NCBI GenBank assembly: GCA_026702745.1
Contig: JAPPBT010000055.1
Span: forward strand, 1-51,811
Direction: 5' to 3'
DNA length: 51,811 nucleotides
Source of the DNA: Gemmatimonadota bacterium
GTDB lineage: Bacteria > JAAXHH01
The translations under genes were made by a program, and so were the position numbers. Position 1 is the stretch's first letter. Every line of letters starts with the position of its first letter. Below the pieces are notes generated by a model. It was not told where the DNA came from. It was given only the letters and a program-made list of their open reading frames with translations, and did not search any database. Of this stretch, positions 8,906 through 18,585 are shown one piece after another.

Positions 8906-9379
8906 CTAGACCACCAGGTACTTTATCTCTCCGCGTAAATACTTTGTAGATACCTGTAGACGGGCAACCGTGACGGGAAGACTGAAACGGCGGGGTCCTG
9001 CGGAGCCGGGATTGAGCTGCCATACCCCATCGCCGCGCTGGTCCCATACCGGCCTGTGGGAATGGCCGTAAATGACCACGTCGATACCTGCCGCGGCCGG
9101 ATCCACGTTCAGGTCTTCGATATCGTGGACCACGTAGATGGTCCGGCTTCCCACCTCCAACATTTCGGTCACTGGCAAACGCGCCGCCCAGGGCTGGTAG
9201 TCCGTGTTCCCCCGCACGACCGTTACCGGTGCGATCGCCGACAGGTCGTCTAGGATACTCTCGCCGCCCACGTCCCCGCCGTGAATGATCCGATCCACGC
9301 CCTCCAGCGCGTCGAGGGCCTCCGGCCGCAACAGGCCGTGGGTATCTGAAATCACCCCGATCTCGACGGTTTGATCCAT
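8906..9379 (-). CDS. YfcE/MJ0936-type metallophosphoesterase
   Basis: The 157-residue protein carries the full calcineurin-like metallophosphoesterase set in order: VISDTHG, IHGGDVGG, VRGNTD, VVHD and YGHSHRP. Length and order fit the small YfcE family of dimetal phosphodiesterases. The ATG at 9379 has GGAG just upstream and is preferred to the longer start at 9406. Physiological substrate unknown. Confidence 0.92.
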   Translation of the reverse strand: MDQTVEIGVISDTHGLLRPEALDALEGVDRIIHGGDVGGESILDDLSAIAPVTVVRGNTDYQPWAARLPVTEMLEVGSRTIYVVHDIEDLNVDPAAAGIDVVIYGHSHRPVWDQRGDGVWQLNPGSAGPRRFSLPVTVARLQVSTKYLRGEIKYLVV

Positions 9380-9413
9380 ACGTCTCCAAGTCCGCTTCGA
9401 TGCCACAGGGCCG

Positions 9414-9866
9414 CTAGGACTGCTCTTTCATCGTTCCCGGCATCAGGCTGTACTTGCCCGGTCCGGCAAACCAGAGGGCAATGTAAACGGCGCAGAGTTC
9501 CATGGCGTGCGATGCGCCGTTCAGCCCGGAAGCCGGATCGTCCGCCGGCAGCGACAGATGACGCAGCATGGCCATCAGCATGGTCAGCGCGAGCAGCGTC
9601 GTCGCGGGTCGGAAGAACGCGCCGAGCATCACGAGGATCGAGCAGAAGAACTCCGCGAACCCGGCCATGAAGCCCCAGAACGCCGGTAGGAAGCTGATGC
9701 CGACCAGTTCCATGTTGCCGCCGATGGCGGCCCAGCGCCCGGGATTGGAAATCTTGCCCCATCCGTGATAGGCCGCCATGCTGAACCCGATCACGATGCG
9801 GATGATAAGCAGACCGAGATCGGTCATACCGAGGTTCTTCGTAAAGAAACACACCAGTCTATTCAT
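9414..9866 (-). CDS. DoxX family membrane protein
   Basis: The 150-residue protein has four predicted membrane spans. The DoxX signature is LLIIRIVIGFSMAAYHGWGK near the start, followed by MAGFAEFFCSILVMLGAF and TTLLALTMLMAML. The ATG at 9866 follows GAGGG at 7 bases; the longer form to 9920 would add a poor N-terminus. DoxX proteins are small quinone- or thiol-linked membrane proteins, often in oxidative stress or organosulfur metabolism. No partner is adjacent. Confidence 0.9.
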   Translation of the reverse strand: MNRLVCFFTKNLGMTDLGLLIIRIVIGFSMAAYHGWGKISNPGRWAAIGGNMELVGISFLPAFWGFMAGFAEFFCSILVMLGAFFRPATTLLALTMLMAMLRHLSLPADDPASGLNGASHAMELCAVYIALWFAGPGKYSLMPGTMKEQS

Positions 9867-9971
9867 GTTGTTGCCCTCGTGGGTTGGGTGAATCCTTGTT
9901 GAACCGATTAAGAAAAACAAGCAAGTACACGCAAATTCGAGCCGGTCGGTGCGAACGCTCGATCCGGACCG

Positions 9972-10970
9972 TTACGTCCAGACCACCTCTCGCGCTTCTC
10001 CTCCGGGACCGGCCCGCAGGATCGCATCCGCCACGGCGATGGCCTTGATCGCCTCCGTACCCGGCGACAAGCAGGTGACGTCACCGCGCACGCAGGATAG
10101 AAAGTGCTCCGCCTGCAAGGCATACATGTCGGGTTCCGATTTCGCCTTGATCAGGGTTTGTTCGCCTTCCCGATCCGTGAAGCAGCAGTACTGGTGGGGT
10201 TCGGCGTCTTCCGGATCGGGCAGATCCCCGGTGCCGAACTGAATGAACCCCTTCGGTCCGATGATGTCGTGCAGCCCGTTGCCCCGGGCCGCCCAGCTCC
10301 AGGACATGAGCAACTGGTTACCATTCCCGTAGCGTATGATGGCGGAACAGGTATCCAGGGCGGACGACTCGGGTTCAAAGTTGATCGAACTGGAAAGGAC
10401 GCTATCGGGATCGCCGAATAGGAAATTGGCGAAGTCGTAGTTGTGCACGGCGCCGTCCATCAGGGGTCCGCCCCCCATGTCGTGGTCCATGTACCAGCGT
10501 CCGGGGCCGAACCCGGCCATGGCGTTGCGCCAGAGGATGGGCGACCCCAGCTTTCCCGCGGCCACGTACGCGCCCCAGGACTTCCAGTGAGGGTCGAAAC
10601 GGCGGCAGTGGGCGACCATGATGAAGGTGTTGTTGCGATCCGCGGCCTCGTTGAGCCGACGGCATTCCTCCACCGTGCGCGCCATGGGCTTTTCCACCAG
10701 CACCGGGATGCCCGAATCCAGGGCGGTCAATGCCGCGGCGCAGTGCAGTCCGGTCGGCACGGCGATCACGACGGCGTCCACCTCCCCGCTGTTGACGATG
10801 GCCTCCGTGGAATCAAACAGCTTCGTGCCCGGGAAGGTCTCGGCGAAACGCGCCCGCATTTCAGGGGACGGATCGGCGCCCGCGACCAGCTTGCAACCCT
10901 CAACCCCGTAAAAGGCCCTGGCCTGGTGCGACCCCATGCCGCCAAGTCCGATAGAACCCACCCTGATCAT
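9972..10970 (-). CDS. Gfo/Idh/MocA family NAD(P)-dependent oxidoreductase
   Basis: The 332-residue protein has an N-terminal Rossmann motif IGLGGMGSHQAR, the VAVPTGLH strand, the EKPMARTVEE motif with the catalytic Lys, and GGGPLMDGAVHNYD, which supplies the usual Asp and His. AAAGGA precedes the ATG at 7 bases. Such enzymes oxidise or reduce a hydroxyl of a sugar, inositol or sugar acid. Its monocistronic setting gives no substrate clue. Confidence 0.92.
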   Translation of the reverse strand: MIRVGSIGLGGMGSHQARAFYGVEGCKLVAGADPSPEMRARFAETFPGTKLFDSTEAIVNSGEVDAVVIAVPTGLHCAAALTALDSGIPVLVEKPMARTVEECRRLNEAADRNNTFIMVAHCRRFDPHWKSWGAYVAAGKLGSPILWRNAMAGFGPGRWYMDHDMGGGPLMDGAVHNYDFANFLFGDPDSVLSSSINFEPESSALDTCSAIIRYGNGNQLLMSWSWAARGNGLHDIIGPKGFIQFGTGDLPDPEDAEPHQYCCFTDREGEQTLIKAKSEPDMYALQAEHFLSCVRGDVTCLSPGTEAIKAIAVADAILRAGPGGEAREVVWT

Positions 10971-11220
10971 GGTCTGTCCTTTCGTGGGATGACGCTGGAT
11001 CTACGTATGCAATGCAGAATGCTATAGCTCAACGATAAGCTTTCGAACCGCTGTCGCCAAAACAGAAGGAAACTAAAATACGAAATCGCTTGTCCAATAT
11101 ATGTCAGGTACTATAACTACACGCTGGTCAAGTGTTCAAGACCTTATGCAATCCAGTCGAGGATATGGCGCGGATCGAGCCGTCCTCGACTCCAGACCAC
11201 AAACCACGGGAGACCATGTC

Positions 11221-11544
11221 ATGTCCAATGAACAGGAATTGCGGGAAGCGAACCTGGCAAAACAAGATCTGGCGAACGGTGAGAAGTTGCAGTTCGACGT
11301 GCAGTTCGCAACCCGGCGTAAAGACCCCCGAACCGCTCTCGCAATCAGTATCATTGGCGGTTCACTCGGTGTCGACCGGTTCTATATTGGCGATGTAGGC
11401 CTCGGCATCGCCAAGTTACTGACCCTCGGTGGGTTGTTCATCTGGACGATCATCGACTGGTTCCTGATCATGGATGCGGCCCGGCTCAATAACAGCGAGC
11501 TCATGCGTCAGGTCCGGGAGAGCATTGTCCAGTCCCGATCGTGA
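11221..11544 (+). CDS. TM2 domain-containing membrane protein
   Basis: The 107-residue protein has a charged N-terminal segment of about 35 residues, then a TM2 domain: two membrane helices around SIIGGSLGVDRFYIGDVGLGI and LLTLGGLFIWTIIDWFLI, with the G-x-x-x-x-D-R-F-Y motif between them. The ATG at 11221 follows GGGAGA, so the upstream in-frame start at 11101 is not used here. Function unknown. The 250 bases upstream carry no other gene. Confidence 0.88.
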   Translation: MSNEQELREANLAKQDLANGEKLQFDVQFATRRKDPRTALAISIIGGSLGVDRFYIGDVGLGIAKLLTLGGLFIWTIIDWFLIMDAARLNNSELMRQVRESIVQSRS

Positions 11545-11589
11545 GACGAACGGCAAACCAGAATGTTTTCCACGGGTCTCGCCGACCTC

Positions 11590-11964
11590 TTACCACCTGG
11601 CCGTTTCCGCCTTAGGGTCGGGTCCGAATCGGTTGTCGCCTTCGTTACCTTTCGAGACCAGGAACACGAAAACCACAATAAGTCCGATGAGCGGAATCAG
11701 CAGGATCAGGCACCACCAGCCGCTACGGTCCGTGTCGTGTAGCCGGCGTACCAGCACGGCAAAGGTGGGTACGAAGACGGCGATGCTGTAAAGCAAGCTG
11801 AGCACCCCTTCGTCGTCCCAGACCTTCCATCCCGTCATTTCGTCGATCAAGCTGAGGAATATCAGTACTAGTGCCGAGACCAGCGCGAACATCCAGTATT
11901 CCTTCCTTCGCGCCCTGCCTTCGAATACCGCGTACTTCTTCAGCACGTCTATGTACCAGTGCAT
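11590..11964 (-). CDS. DUF805 family membrane protein
   Basis: The 124-residue protein has the DUF805 pattern: an N-terminal amphipathic YIDVLKKYAVFEGRARRKEYW, several membrane spans, and the VRRLHDTDRSGWWCL loop. A GGGAGG Shine-Dalgarno precedes the ATG. Family role is unknown. Convergent with the TM2 gene. Confidence 0.92.
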   Translation of the reverse strand: MHWYIDVLKKYAVFEGRARRKEYWMFALVSALVLIFLSLIDEMTGWKVWDDEGVLSLLYSIAVFVPTFAVLVRRLHDTDRSGWWCLILLIPLIGLIVVFVFLVSKGNEGDNRFGPDPKAETARW

Positions 11965-12033
11965 GTTGCCTCCCTGTAGTGAATCTTTCTAATCAACACG
12001 AAACATCAAGCCAGGATTCCATGGCAGATTATC

Positions 12034-13155
12034 TCACTGCCACAACGCTTCCCCTTCCGGCATCTGCGACGCTAGAAACTCCTCGTTCAGTTCCACGCCC
12101 AGACCCGGCGCTTCTGTCAATACCACGTGACCGTCCTGGATGACCGACTCATCCGTCGCCAGCACGTCGTCCCACGTAGGGTCGTCGAACCGGTGATACT
12201 CGAGAACCAGGAAATTCGGTACGCTCGCGCAGACGTGGGCGTCGCCGACCGTGCTCAGCGCGCTGGAGTTGTTGTGCGGGGCGAAGGGCATGTAGTACAT
12301 CTCGGCCATGTTGGCGATCTTCCTGCATTCCGACAGTCCTCCGCACTTCGAGATATCCGGCATGATGATGTCGGCGGCCTGCTGCTGGAGCAGGTCCCTG
12401 AATCCGTGACGGAGATAGAGGTTCTCGCCAACGCAGATGGGTGTCTCCGTGGCCTGGGTGATCTTGGCCAGCGCATCGATGTTCTCCGGCGGCACAGGTT
12501 CCTCGAGCCAAAGGAGGTTCAGCGGCTCGAATGCATGGGCCATCTTCATCCCGGCCGTCGCGTCGTACCGGCCGTGAAGGTCTATGGCCAGGTCGAGGGA
12601 TGGGCCGATGCCCTCCCGGATCGCGAAGGCCTGGTCCACGAGCGACTTCAACTCGTCCGGCGTGACCGACCAGTTCCAGGGGTCCAGCTTGTGGGGGTTC
12701 TCCGCATCGTCGAGATCGAACTTGATCGCCGTGAAACCCCGTTCCTTCACCTCTGCGGCGCGCTCGTTGTAGTCGGCGTGCGCGCTGTCCACGTACAGCC
12801 TGACCCGGTCCCGGAACTTGCCGCCCAGGAGGCGGTATACCGGTACGCCCTGAGCCTTGCCGGCAAGGTCCCAGAGCGCGATCTCGATGCCGGTCAGCGC
12901 CGAAATGGAGGTGCCGCCCGCACCGCCCATGAAAATGTACTTCCGGCGGATGAGTTCGAAGCAGGCGTCCACATCGCGGGGGTCCATGCCGATGATCATC
13001 TTCGCCATATGGCGGGTCGAATCCCGCCAGCCGCCGTCCACGTGACTGGTCTCTCCCGTACCGTACACGCCCTCGTCGGTGTACACGCGGACGTAGTGAT
13101 ACGTGTATCCGGACGGCACCTTCACATCGGCGGTCTTTATCTCGGTAATCTTCAT
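12034..13155 (-). CDS. Enolase superfamily acid-sugar dehydratase-like protein
   Basis: This 373-residue MR/MLE protein starts at the ATG at 13155, which has GGAGAAGGA in front; the longer open frame to 13308 adds only spurious sequence. Catalytic elements are complete: Lys145-x-Asp147 (AIKFDLDD), metal ligands Asp192 (AIDLHG), Glu218 (LWLEEP) and Glu244 (VGENL), His194, and the C-terminal FAPHN His. This set resembles galactonate/gluconate-type dehydratases. It lies just downstream of the NHL-repeat gene on the same strand; a shared transcript is possible but there is a 165-base gap. Confidence 0.92.
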   Translation of the reverse strand: MKITEIKTADVKVPSGYTYHYVRVYTDEGVYGTGETSHVDGGWRDSTRHMAKMIIGMDPRDVDACFELIRRKYIFMGGAGGTSISALTGIEIALWDLAGKAQGVPVYRLLGGKFRDRVRLYVDSAHADYNERAAEVKERGFTAIKFDLDDAENPHKLDPWNWSVTPDELKSLVDQAFAIREGIGPSLDLAIDLHGRYDATAGMKMAHAFEPLNLLWLEEPVPPENIDALAKITQATETPICVGENLYLRHGFRDLLQQQAADIIMPDISKCGGLSECRKIANMAEMYYMPFAPHNNSSALSTVGDAHVCASVPNFLVLEYHRFDDPTWDDVLATDESVIQDGHVVLTEAPGLGVELNEEFLASQMPEGEALWQ

Positions 13156-13320
13156 TCCTTCTCCTGTCTGGTTCTGGGTTTCCTGTCTGTTCACGGTTTC
13201 ATCGAGACTTCCGGACGTGCACTCCGTCGGCCATTTCCGCGCCAGCATCGCGTGCACAGTCGACCACTGTCCAAGTCGGCATCGCTTGCTCAATGGCCTG
13301 TACGCCACTGGCGTTCACAC

Positions 13321-15477
13321 TCAATCACCTATCCGAACGGCCTTCAACCGGTTATTGCCATGATCGCTCAAGACGAGCACATCGTCTCCATAGAAACACA
13401 GGCCGTGGGGCTCGTTCAAGGGTGTATCCGTCGCGGGCGCCGGACGGTCGCTGTCGCCGAAGTACCCACTGCCGACCACCGTCTCGTGCGCGCCGTTCTC
13501 CGCGATGCGACGCACCCGGTTGTTGCCCGTGTCGGAGAAATACACCCGGCCCCGCGTGTCCAGGGCCAGGCCCCGGGGCGTGGAAATCGCGGATTGCGAA
13601 GCCCGCGACCCGTCCAGCGTGAAGCCTTTTTCTCCTGTGCCCGCCACGGTAGAAATGATCCCGGTAGCCCCATCTACCCGCCGGATCACGTGGTACCGGT
13701 CATCGGCGAAGTACAGGTGCCCGGATCCATCGACGCTGATGGCCGTGGGCGATCCGATCCGCGCCTGGGTCGCCGGACCGCCGTCTCCCGCATATCCCTG
13801 AAGCCCGATGCCCGCTACCGTGGTGATGATACCGGTTGATGCGTCGATCTTCCGGATGCGGCCGCAGCCGGCGTCGCCGATGTAAATGTCGTCTTCAGGA
13901 CCGTGGGCCACCGCGAGGACGTGCATCAGGCATGCGCTCAGGGCCGGTCCGCCGTCCCCCTTGTCCCACTTGAAGGCCGCGCCCGCGACGTTGCGGATCA
14001 CGCCGTCCCGGTCCACGCGCCGCACGTGGCCGTGGCGGGTATCGGCGATGACCACCCGGCCATCCCGGTCCACGGACACGTCGTGGGGGTTGCCGAGATG
14101 GGCATCGACGGCCGGACCGCCGTCGCCGCCGTAAGCCCGCGCGCCCGTGCCCGCGATCGTCCGGATCACCCCGGTTCCCGGGTCGATGGCCCGGATGCGC
14201 TGGTTCCAGACGTCGGCGACGAACAGTGTGCCGTCCGGGCCGACCGACAGGCCGCCGGGGCCGTTCAGAAAGCCTGCCGTGGCGGCCTCGCCGTCGTGTA
14301 CGCCTGTGCCGCCCAGGACCGTGGTCACGATACCGGTGTCGCCGTCGCAGCGGCGCAGCCGGCCGGAGCAGTCCCCCCAGAACACCGTGCCGTCCGGGTC
14401 CGCGAAGATCCCCGCTTCCACGGAATTGCACCGTGTGACGGAACCGTGCAGTCCTTCCTCGCCGAATCCCGGTTCACCGGTACCGACCAGCGTCCGCACG
14501 ATGCACGTATCGCGCTCTACCTTGCGCACCCGGAAACCGTACTTCTCGCCGACGTAGAGATTGTCGTGGGCGTCCAGGCAGATGGCGTCCGGCATGAGCG
14601 TGCTCGCCTCCGCGGCGGGACCGCCGTCACCGTTGGACGCGCGCTGGCCGTTTCCCAGGACCGTGTCGATGATCCCCGACCGCATGTCGATCCTGCGCAC
14701 CCGGTCGTTGGAATTGTCGCACACGTACAGGTCGCCCCGGGAATCGAAGGCAAGGTGTTCCGGATGATAGAACCCCGCGTCGCGGGCCGGACCGCCGTCG
14801 CCATGGTACCCGCCCAGGCTCAGACCGGGCCCCCCGTACGGCCGACTCTCTCCCCGCTCGGAGGGGTAGTGCCGGGCGTGATGGCCGAAGGCGGTCTCGA
14901 CGAGACCGGTCCGGGCGTCGATACGCCGGATGTTGTTCGTCCACTCGCTGGACAGGTACACGTTGCCGTCCCGGTCTACGGCCACGCCGCAGGTGCAGTC
15001 CAGTTCCGCGTCCAGCGCCGGTCCGCCGTCGCCGCCCCGGCCGATCGCCCCGTTGCCTGCGACGCGGGAGATGACGCCGGTCTCGTAATCGATGCGGCGG
15101 ATCGTGTGGTTGCCCAGGTCGGAGAGATACAGGTTGCCGTGGCGGTCCTGGTACAGGTCATGGGGATGGCGGAACCGCGCTTCGGCGGCCGGGCCGCCGT
15201 CGCCCGAGTTGCCTGCGACGCCGTCCCCGGCCAAGGCGTGGAGGATCCCGTCTCGATCGATGCGCCAGATGCGGTGCCACTGGTAGTCGATCACGACCAG
15301 GTCGCCATCGGGACGTCGCACCACCCCCATGGGCCAACCGGCGTCGGCCTTTTTCGCCGGAACACCCGCCCGCTGGCCCACGCCGGCGATAACCAGGGTT
15401 TCTCCGGCGGGCAGGTTCTTGAACCGTTCAACAATGCGCATGCGTGAGGGAATAACCCGGCGATTGCGTGTATTCAT
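13321..15477 (-). CDS. NHL-repeat beta-propeller protein
   Basis: About 718 residues made almost entirely of NHL/SMP-30-like repeats. Each has the pattern hPhDhxxDxxGxLYhxDxxNxxIRRID followed by a ...hAGxGxxGxxGDGGPAxxA insert; roughly ten blades' worth can be counted, enough for more than one propeller. No clear signal peptide is visible at any in-frame start. The start is uncertain: ATGs at 15477 and 15441 are both possible and neither has a strong Shine-Dalgarno. The frame is open to 15621, but that extension looks non-coding. Family members bind ligands or proteins through propeller faces; function unknown. Confidence 0.85.
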   Translation of the reverse strand: MNTRNRRVIPSRMRIVERFKNLPAGETLVIAGVGQRAGVPAKKADAGWPMGVVRRPDGDLVVIDYQWHRIWRIDRDGILHALAGDGVAGNSGDGGPAAEARFRHPHDLYQDRHGNLYLSDLGNHTIRRIDYETGVISRVAGNGAIGRGGDGGPALDAELDCTCGVAVDRDGNVYLSSEWTNNIRRIDARTGLVETAFGHHARHYPSERGESRPYGGPGLSLGGYHGDGGPARDAGFYHPEHLAFDSRGDLYVCDNSNDRVRRIDMRSGIIDTVLGNGQRASNGDGGPAAEASTLMPDAICLDAHDNLYVGEKYGFRVRKVERDTCIVRTLVGTGEPGFGEEGLHGSVTRCNSVEAGIFADPDGTVFWGDCSGRLRRCDGDTGIVTTVLGGTGVHDGEAATAGFLNGPGGLSVGPDGTLFVADVWNQRIRAIDPGTGVIRTIAGTGARAYGGDGGPAVDAHLGNPHDVSVDRDGRVVIADTRHGHVRRVDRDGVIRNVAGAAFKWDKGDGGPALSACLMHVLAVAHGPEDDIYIGDAGCGRIRKIDASTGIITTVAGIGLQGYAGDGGPATQARIGSPTAISVDGSGHLYFADDRYHVIRRVDGATGIISTVAGTGEKGFTLDGSRASQSAISTPRGLALDTRGRVYFSDTGNNRVRRIAENGAHETVVGSGYFGDSDRPAPATDTPLNEPHGLCFYGDDVLVLSDHGNNRLKAVRIGD

Positions 15478-15662
15478 TCGGCGTTCAAGGCAGTGTAGAC
15501 GGCGGATCTGACAGGCGGCCGCCGAGTCAAGATGGTACAGGCTCCGACCATGCAAGGCAACCGTTAAATGCAAATTGACAGCGCCACCGCGACCGGTTAA
15601 CATACGACGCCGTACGGCCACCTTCTACACGACTTAGTAAAGCCTTTGCACCGCCCGATCCG

Positions 15663-16901
15663 ATGGAGATCTCCTTCCCGATGAACTATGATTTCGACCA
15701 GCGCATCAATCGCAACGGAACCAATTCGTACAAGTGGGACTATGTCAAGCGGGACGGCGCCATTGTCCCGTGGGACGAGACCGACGCCAGCCGGCACAGG
15801 AAACCCGTGCTTCCGCTGTGGGTGGCGGACATGGACTTCCCGTGCCCGCAGCCGGTGGTGGACGCGGTGTCCGAAATTGCGAACATGGGCGTCTACGGAT
15901 ACGCCTTCCCGCCGCCGTCCTACTACGATGCCGTGGTGCGGTGGATGAAGCGGCGCCATGACTGGTCCGTCGATCCAGACACCATCTGCTTCACCCCGGG
16001 CATCGTACCCGCCCTTCACATGCTGGTCTCCGCCTACACGAAACCCGGCGACAAGGTGCTGGTGCAGCCGCCGGTATACTATCCCTTCTACAATGCCATC
16101 GAGAACCTGCAGACGAGACCGGCGCTGAACCCGCTCCAATACCGGGACGGCCGCTACTACATGGATTTCGAAGATCTCGAAGCCAAATGCGCCGATCCGG
16201 AGGTCAAGATGGCCATACTCTGCCATCCCCATAACCCCGTCGGGCGGATCTGGACCAGCGAGGAACTGCTTCGCTTCGGCAGGATATGCATGGACCACGA
16301 CGTGCTGGTCGTTTCCGATGAAATCCACAGCGACCTGATCCTCGGGGACCGGACCTTCACGCCCTACGCCACACTGGGTCCGGAATACGAGGAGCGGTCG
16401 ATCATCTGCACCTCGCCCAGCAAGACCTTCAACCTCGCCGCGCTTCAGGCGTCAAACATGATGATTCCCGACCCGGCACTCCGGGAGGCCTTTCAGCAGA
16501 CAGTCCGCAGCGCCGGTATCTTCACGCTGAATCCCTTCGGCATCGCGGCCGTCGAGGCGGCCTACGATCACGGCGAGGAATGGCTGGAGCAGCTGCTGGC
16601 CTACCTGGAGGAGAACTACCGGTTTCTCGAATCCTTCTTCCGCGAGCGGTTGCCCGGCATTCCCGTCATTGAAACCGAGGGCACCTATCTCGTGTGGGTG
16701 GATTTCACGAGCCTGGGGCTGGACAAGGACGCGCTCCAGCGACTCATGATGGAGGAAGCCCGCGTCTTTCTCGATGAAGGGTTCATCTTCGGCCCGGAAG
16801 GCGAAGGCTTTGAGCGGATCAACATCGCCTGCCCCCGGTCGATCCTCGCCGAGGCGCTGGAAAGGATCGAGGCGGCGGTGAAGGGGCTGGATCCACTATA
16901 G
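15663..16901 (+). CDS. PatB/MalY-type PLP C-S lyase (aminotransferase class I/II fold)
   Basis: The 412-residue protein matches MalY/PatB beta-C-S lyases: VLPLWVADMDFPCPQPVVDAV near the N-terminus, FTPGIVPALH, CHPHNPVGRIWT, VVSDEIHSDLI and the PLP-lysine motif SPSKTFNLA with Lys254. These enzymes split cystathionine or cysteine conjugates to pyruvate, ammonia and a thiol. An ATG at 15681 is an alternative start with GGAG upstream. It lies just ahead of the Cys-rich-peptide cluster, but 250 bases separate it from the halogenase gene and nothing shows it belongs to the pathway. Confidence 0.9.
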   Translation: MEISFPMNYDFDQRINRNGTNSYKWDYVKRDGAIVPWDETDASRHRKPVLPLWVADMDFPCPQPVVDAVSEIANMGVYGYAFPPPSYYDAVVRWMKRRHDWSVDPDTICFTPGIVPALHMLVSAYTKPGDKVLVQPPVYYPFYNAIENLQTRPALNPLQYRDGRYYMDFEDLEAKCADPEVKMAILCHPHNPVGRIWTSEELLRFGRICMDHDVLVVSDEIHSDLILGDRTFTPYATLGPEYEERSIICTSPSKTFNLAALQASNMMIPDPALREAFQQTVRSAGIFTLNPFGIAAVEAAYDHGEEWLEQLLAYLEENYRFLESFFRERLPGIPVIETEGTYLVWVDFTSLGLDKDALQRLMMEEARVFLDEGFIFGPEGEGFERINIACPRSILAEALERIEAAVKGLDPL

Positions 16902-17151
16902 GATCCTGCTGGGGCATTACTTCTGCCATCCACCCCACCACAGCATCTATGTGCTTATTCTGCCCGACCTGCCGGCTTTAGTCTGACCGCGACCCTGAAG
17001 CTTTACCACTAAATCCCGCGATGTAACACGCGATGAAGCTGATGATAGAGATATTGTCATCCCGCCGGCATTTTGTATCTTCCTGGTTACGATTCGTTAA
17101 CTATTCTGGTTCGAATAGATTACGACGGAGAGGTATGCGAAAGGACGCGGC

Positions 17152-18432
17152 ATGATTCAGCCGGGTGCCGAATCTCTACGGAAGATCGCGGTGATCGGGC
17201 AGGGGACCGCGGGGTCCCTGGCAGCCGCCAGCGTAACGCGTCTTCATCCGGACAGCGATCATGAGCTTCACCACATCTATGACTCGCGCATTCCGGTCAT
17301 CGGGGTGGGAGAAGGCAGCTGGCCGAGCCTGGTGCAGGAACTGCAGAAGCTGACGGGGCTGCCCCATGAGACCGTCCAGCAGCGCTTGAAGGGAACGCGC
17401 AAGTACGGTGTCGCCTTCGAGGGATGGGGCCGGCGCGACCATGATTTCACCCACTACTTCACCCCGCAGCAAGTGTCCTACGCCTACCACCTTTCGGCCG
17501 ACCTGATGGCGGACCTGCTGCGCGAAGGCACGCGTGCACGCCACATCGACGCGAAAGTACTCGACATCACCAGGGTCGAGGACGGCGCGCAGGTGGAATT
17601 CGAGGGCCGGGCGCCGGAACGCTACGACCTGGTCTTCGATGCCCGTGGGTTTCCGAAGGAACTACGCCCCGATCAGCACATCGACATTTCTTTCATCCCT
17701 ACCAATACCGCCGTCATCCGGCGCTGCCCGGCGATCATCGAAGACGGTCGGAACGGACCGGTACTGCAACATACCTACACCCGGGCGGTGACCCGTCCGC
17801 ACGGGTGGATATTCGTCATTCCGCTGACGGTGCACACGTCCTACGGGTACATCTTCAACCGCGACGTATCCGACATTGCGGAAGTCGAATCGGACTTTGA
17901 CGCATTCCTGGAGTCCGACGGCGTGGCCGAGTTCGAGCAACGGGCCGTCATCCCCTTTCCGAACTTCGTCCATCGCCGGATATATGACGGCGCGGTCGCC
18001 CGCATCGGCAATGCGGCGGCCTTCATGGAGCCCCTCGAGGCGACGGCGATCGTATCCGCTCAACTACAGGTCGGAATGGTGCTGCAAACGCGCCTCAACC
18101 GGCCGGTAGCGCATCTCGAACGCGACGCGCCCGCAGTCAATCGGTTTCTCATCAACAACATGCTCTGCTACGGCCTGTTCGTCGGCTGGCACTATACCTG
18201 CGGTTCGATTTTCGACAGCGCATTCTGGCGTCACGCGCGAGAACGAGCCTGGCCCCGGCACCGCGAGGCCACGGACCCCGATGTGGTGGATTGCGATGCG
18301 CTCGAGAAATTCGAAGGGATGCTCGAACTGCTGACCCGGCCGGTCATCGACAAAGCCGACTGGCACCGGATGTGCGCGGTACCGCTCACCAGCTACGCCC
18401 AGATGTCCCAGGGGCTGGGTTGGAGCGGCTGA
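17152..18432 (+). CDS. Flavin-dependent tryptophan halogenase family protein
   Basis: The 426-residue protein has the FAD-binding IAVIGQGTAGSLAA, the IPVIGVGEGSWPSL segment, Lys84 in TRKYGVAFEGWG (position of the halogenase lysine that carries HOX), and MEPLEATAI with Glu296 at the position of the catalytic Glu. The halogenase hallmark GWxWxIP reads GWIFVIP at residues 218-224, so the second Trp is Phe. It is shorter than PrnA-type free-tryptophan halogenases (about 530 residues), which suggests a distinct subfamily, possibly acting on a carrier- or peptide-bound substrate. AAGGA precedes the ATG. First gene of the cluster; the convergent precursor ends in Trp. Halogenation is inferred from family, and a hydroxylating monooxygenase is an alternative. 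Confidence 0.85.
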   Translation: MIQPGAESLRKIAVIGQGTAGSLAAASVTRLHPDSDHELHHIYDSRIPVIGVGEGSWPSLVQELQKLTGLPHETVQQRLKGTRKYGVAFEGWGRRDHDFTHYFTPQQVSYAYHLSADLMADLLREGTRARHIDAKVLDITRVEDGAQVEFEGRAPERYDLVFDARGFPKELRPDQHIDISFIPTNTAVIRRCPAIIEDGRNGPVLQHTYTRAVTRPHGWIFVIPLTVHTSYGYIFNRDVSDIAEVESDFDAFLESDGVAEFEQRAVIPFPNFVHRRIYDGAVARIGNAAAFMEPLEATAIVSAQLQVGMVLQTRLNRPVAHLERDAPAVNRFLINNMLCYGLFVGWHYTCGSIFDSAFWRHARERAWPRHREATDPDVVDCDALEKFEGMLELLTRPVIDKADWHRMCAVPLTSYAQMSQGLGWSG

Positions 18433-18531
18433 CAGGCGCCGGTTCAGGGCAACCTGGACACCGATCAAAGGGTTGTATTTCGGCAGGCCGCAACGGCAGA
18501 CCGCGACGTCTGCATCGTGACATTTCTTGAT

Positions 18532-18560
18532 TTGAAACATATAAAACATCATACTATATG
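18532..18560 (+). promoter_or_regulatory. Candidate sigma70 promoter for the export/biosynthesis operon
   Basis: TTGAAA at 18532-18537, a 17-base spacer and TATATG at 18555-18560 lie in an AT-rich stretch between the halogenase and the next gene. It would place a start site about 110 bases before the GTG at 18682, with the three direct repeats inside the transcribed leader. Prediction only. Confidence 0.45.
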
Positions 18561-18585
18561 CATCGTACTGAATGAATTTACCTTT

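Noticed and set aside
12127-13839. Plus-strand open frame of about 570 codons opposite the enolase-type and NHL genes
   Set aside because: Antisense shadow spanning two real genes and the gap between them; composition is unlike a folded protein.
13903-15447. Plus-strand open frame of about 514 codons opposite the NHL gene
   Set aside because: Produced by the repeat structure and GC bias of the NHL gene; no start signal.
15663-16901. C-S lyase as part of the RiPP cluster
   Set aside because: It is next to the cluster but separated by 250 bases, and belongs to a common housekeeping family; no motif ties it to the peptide.
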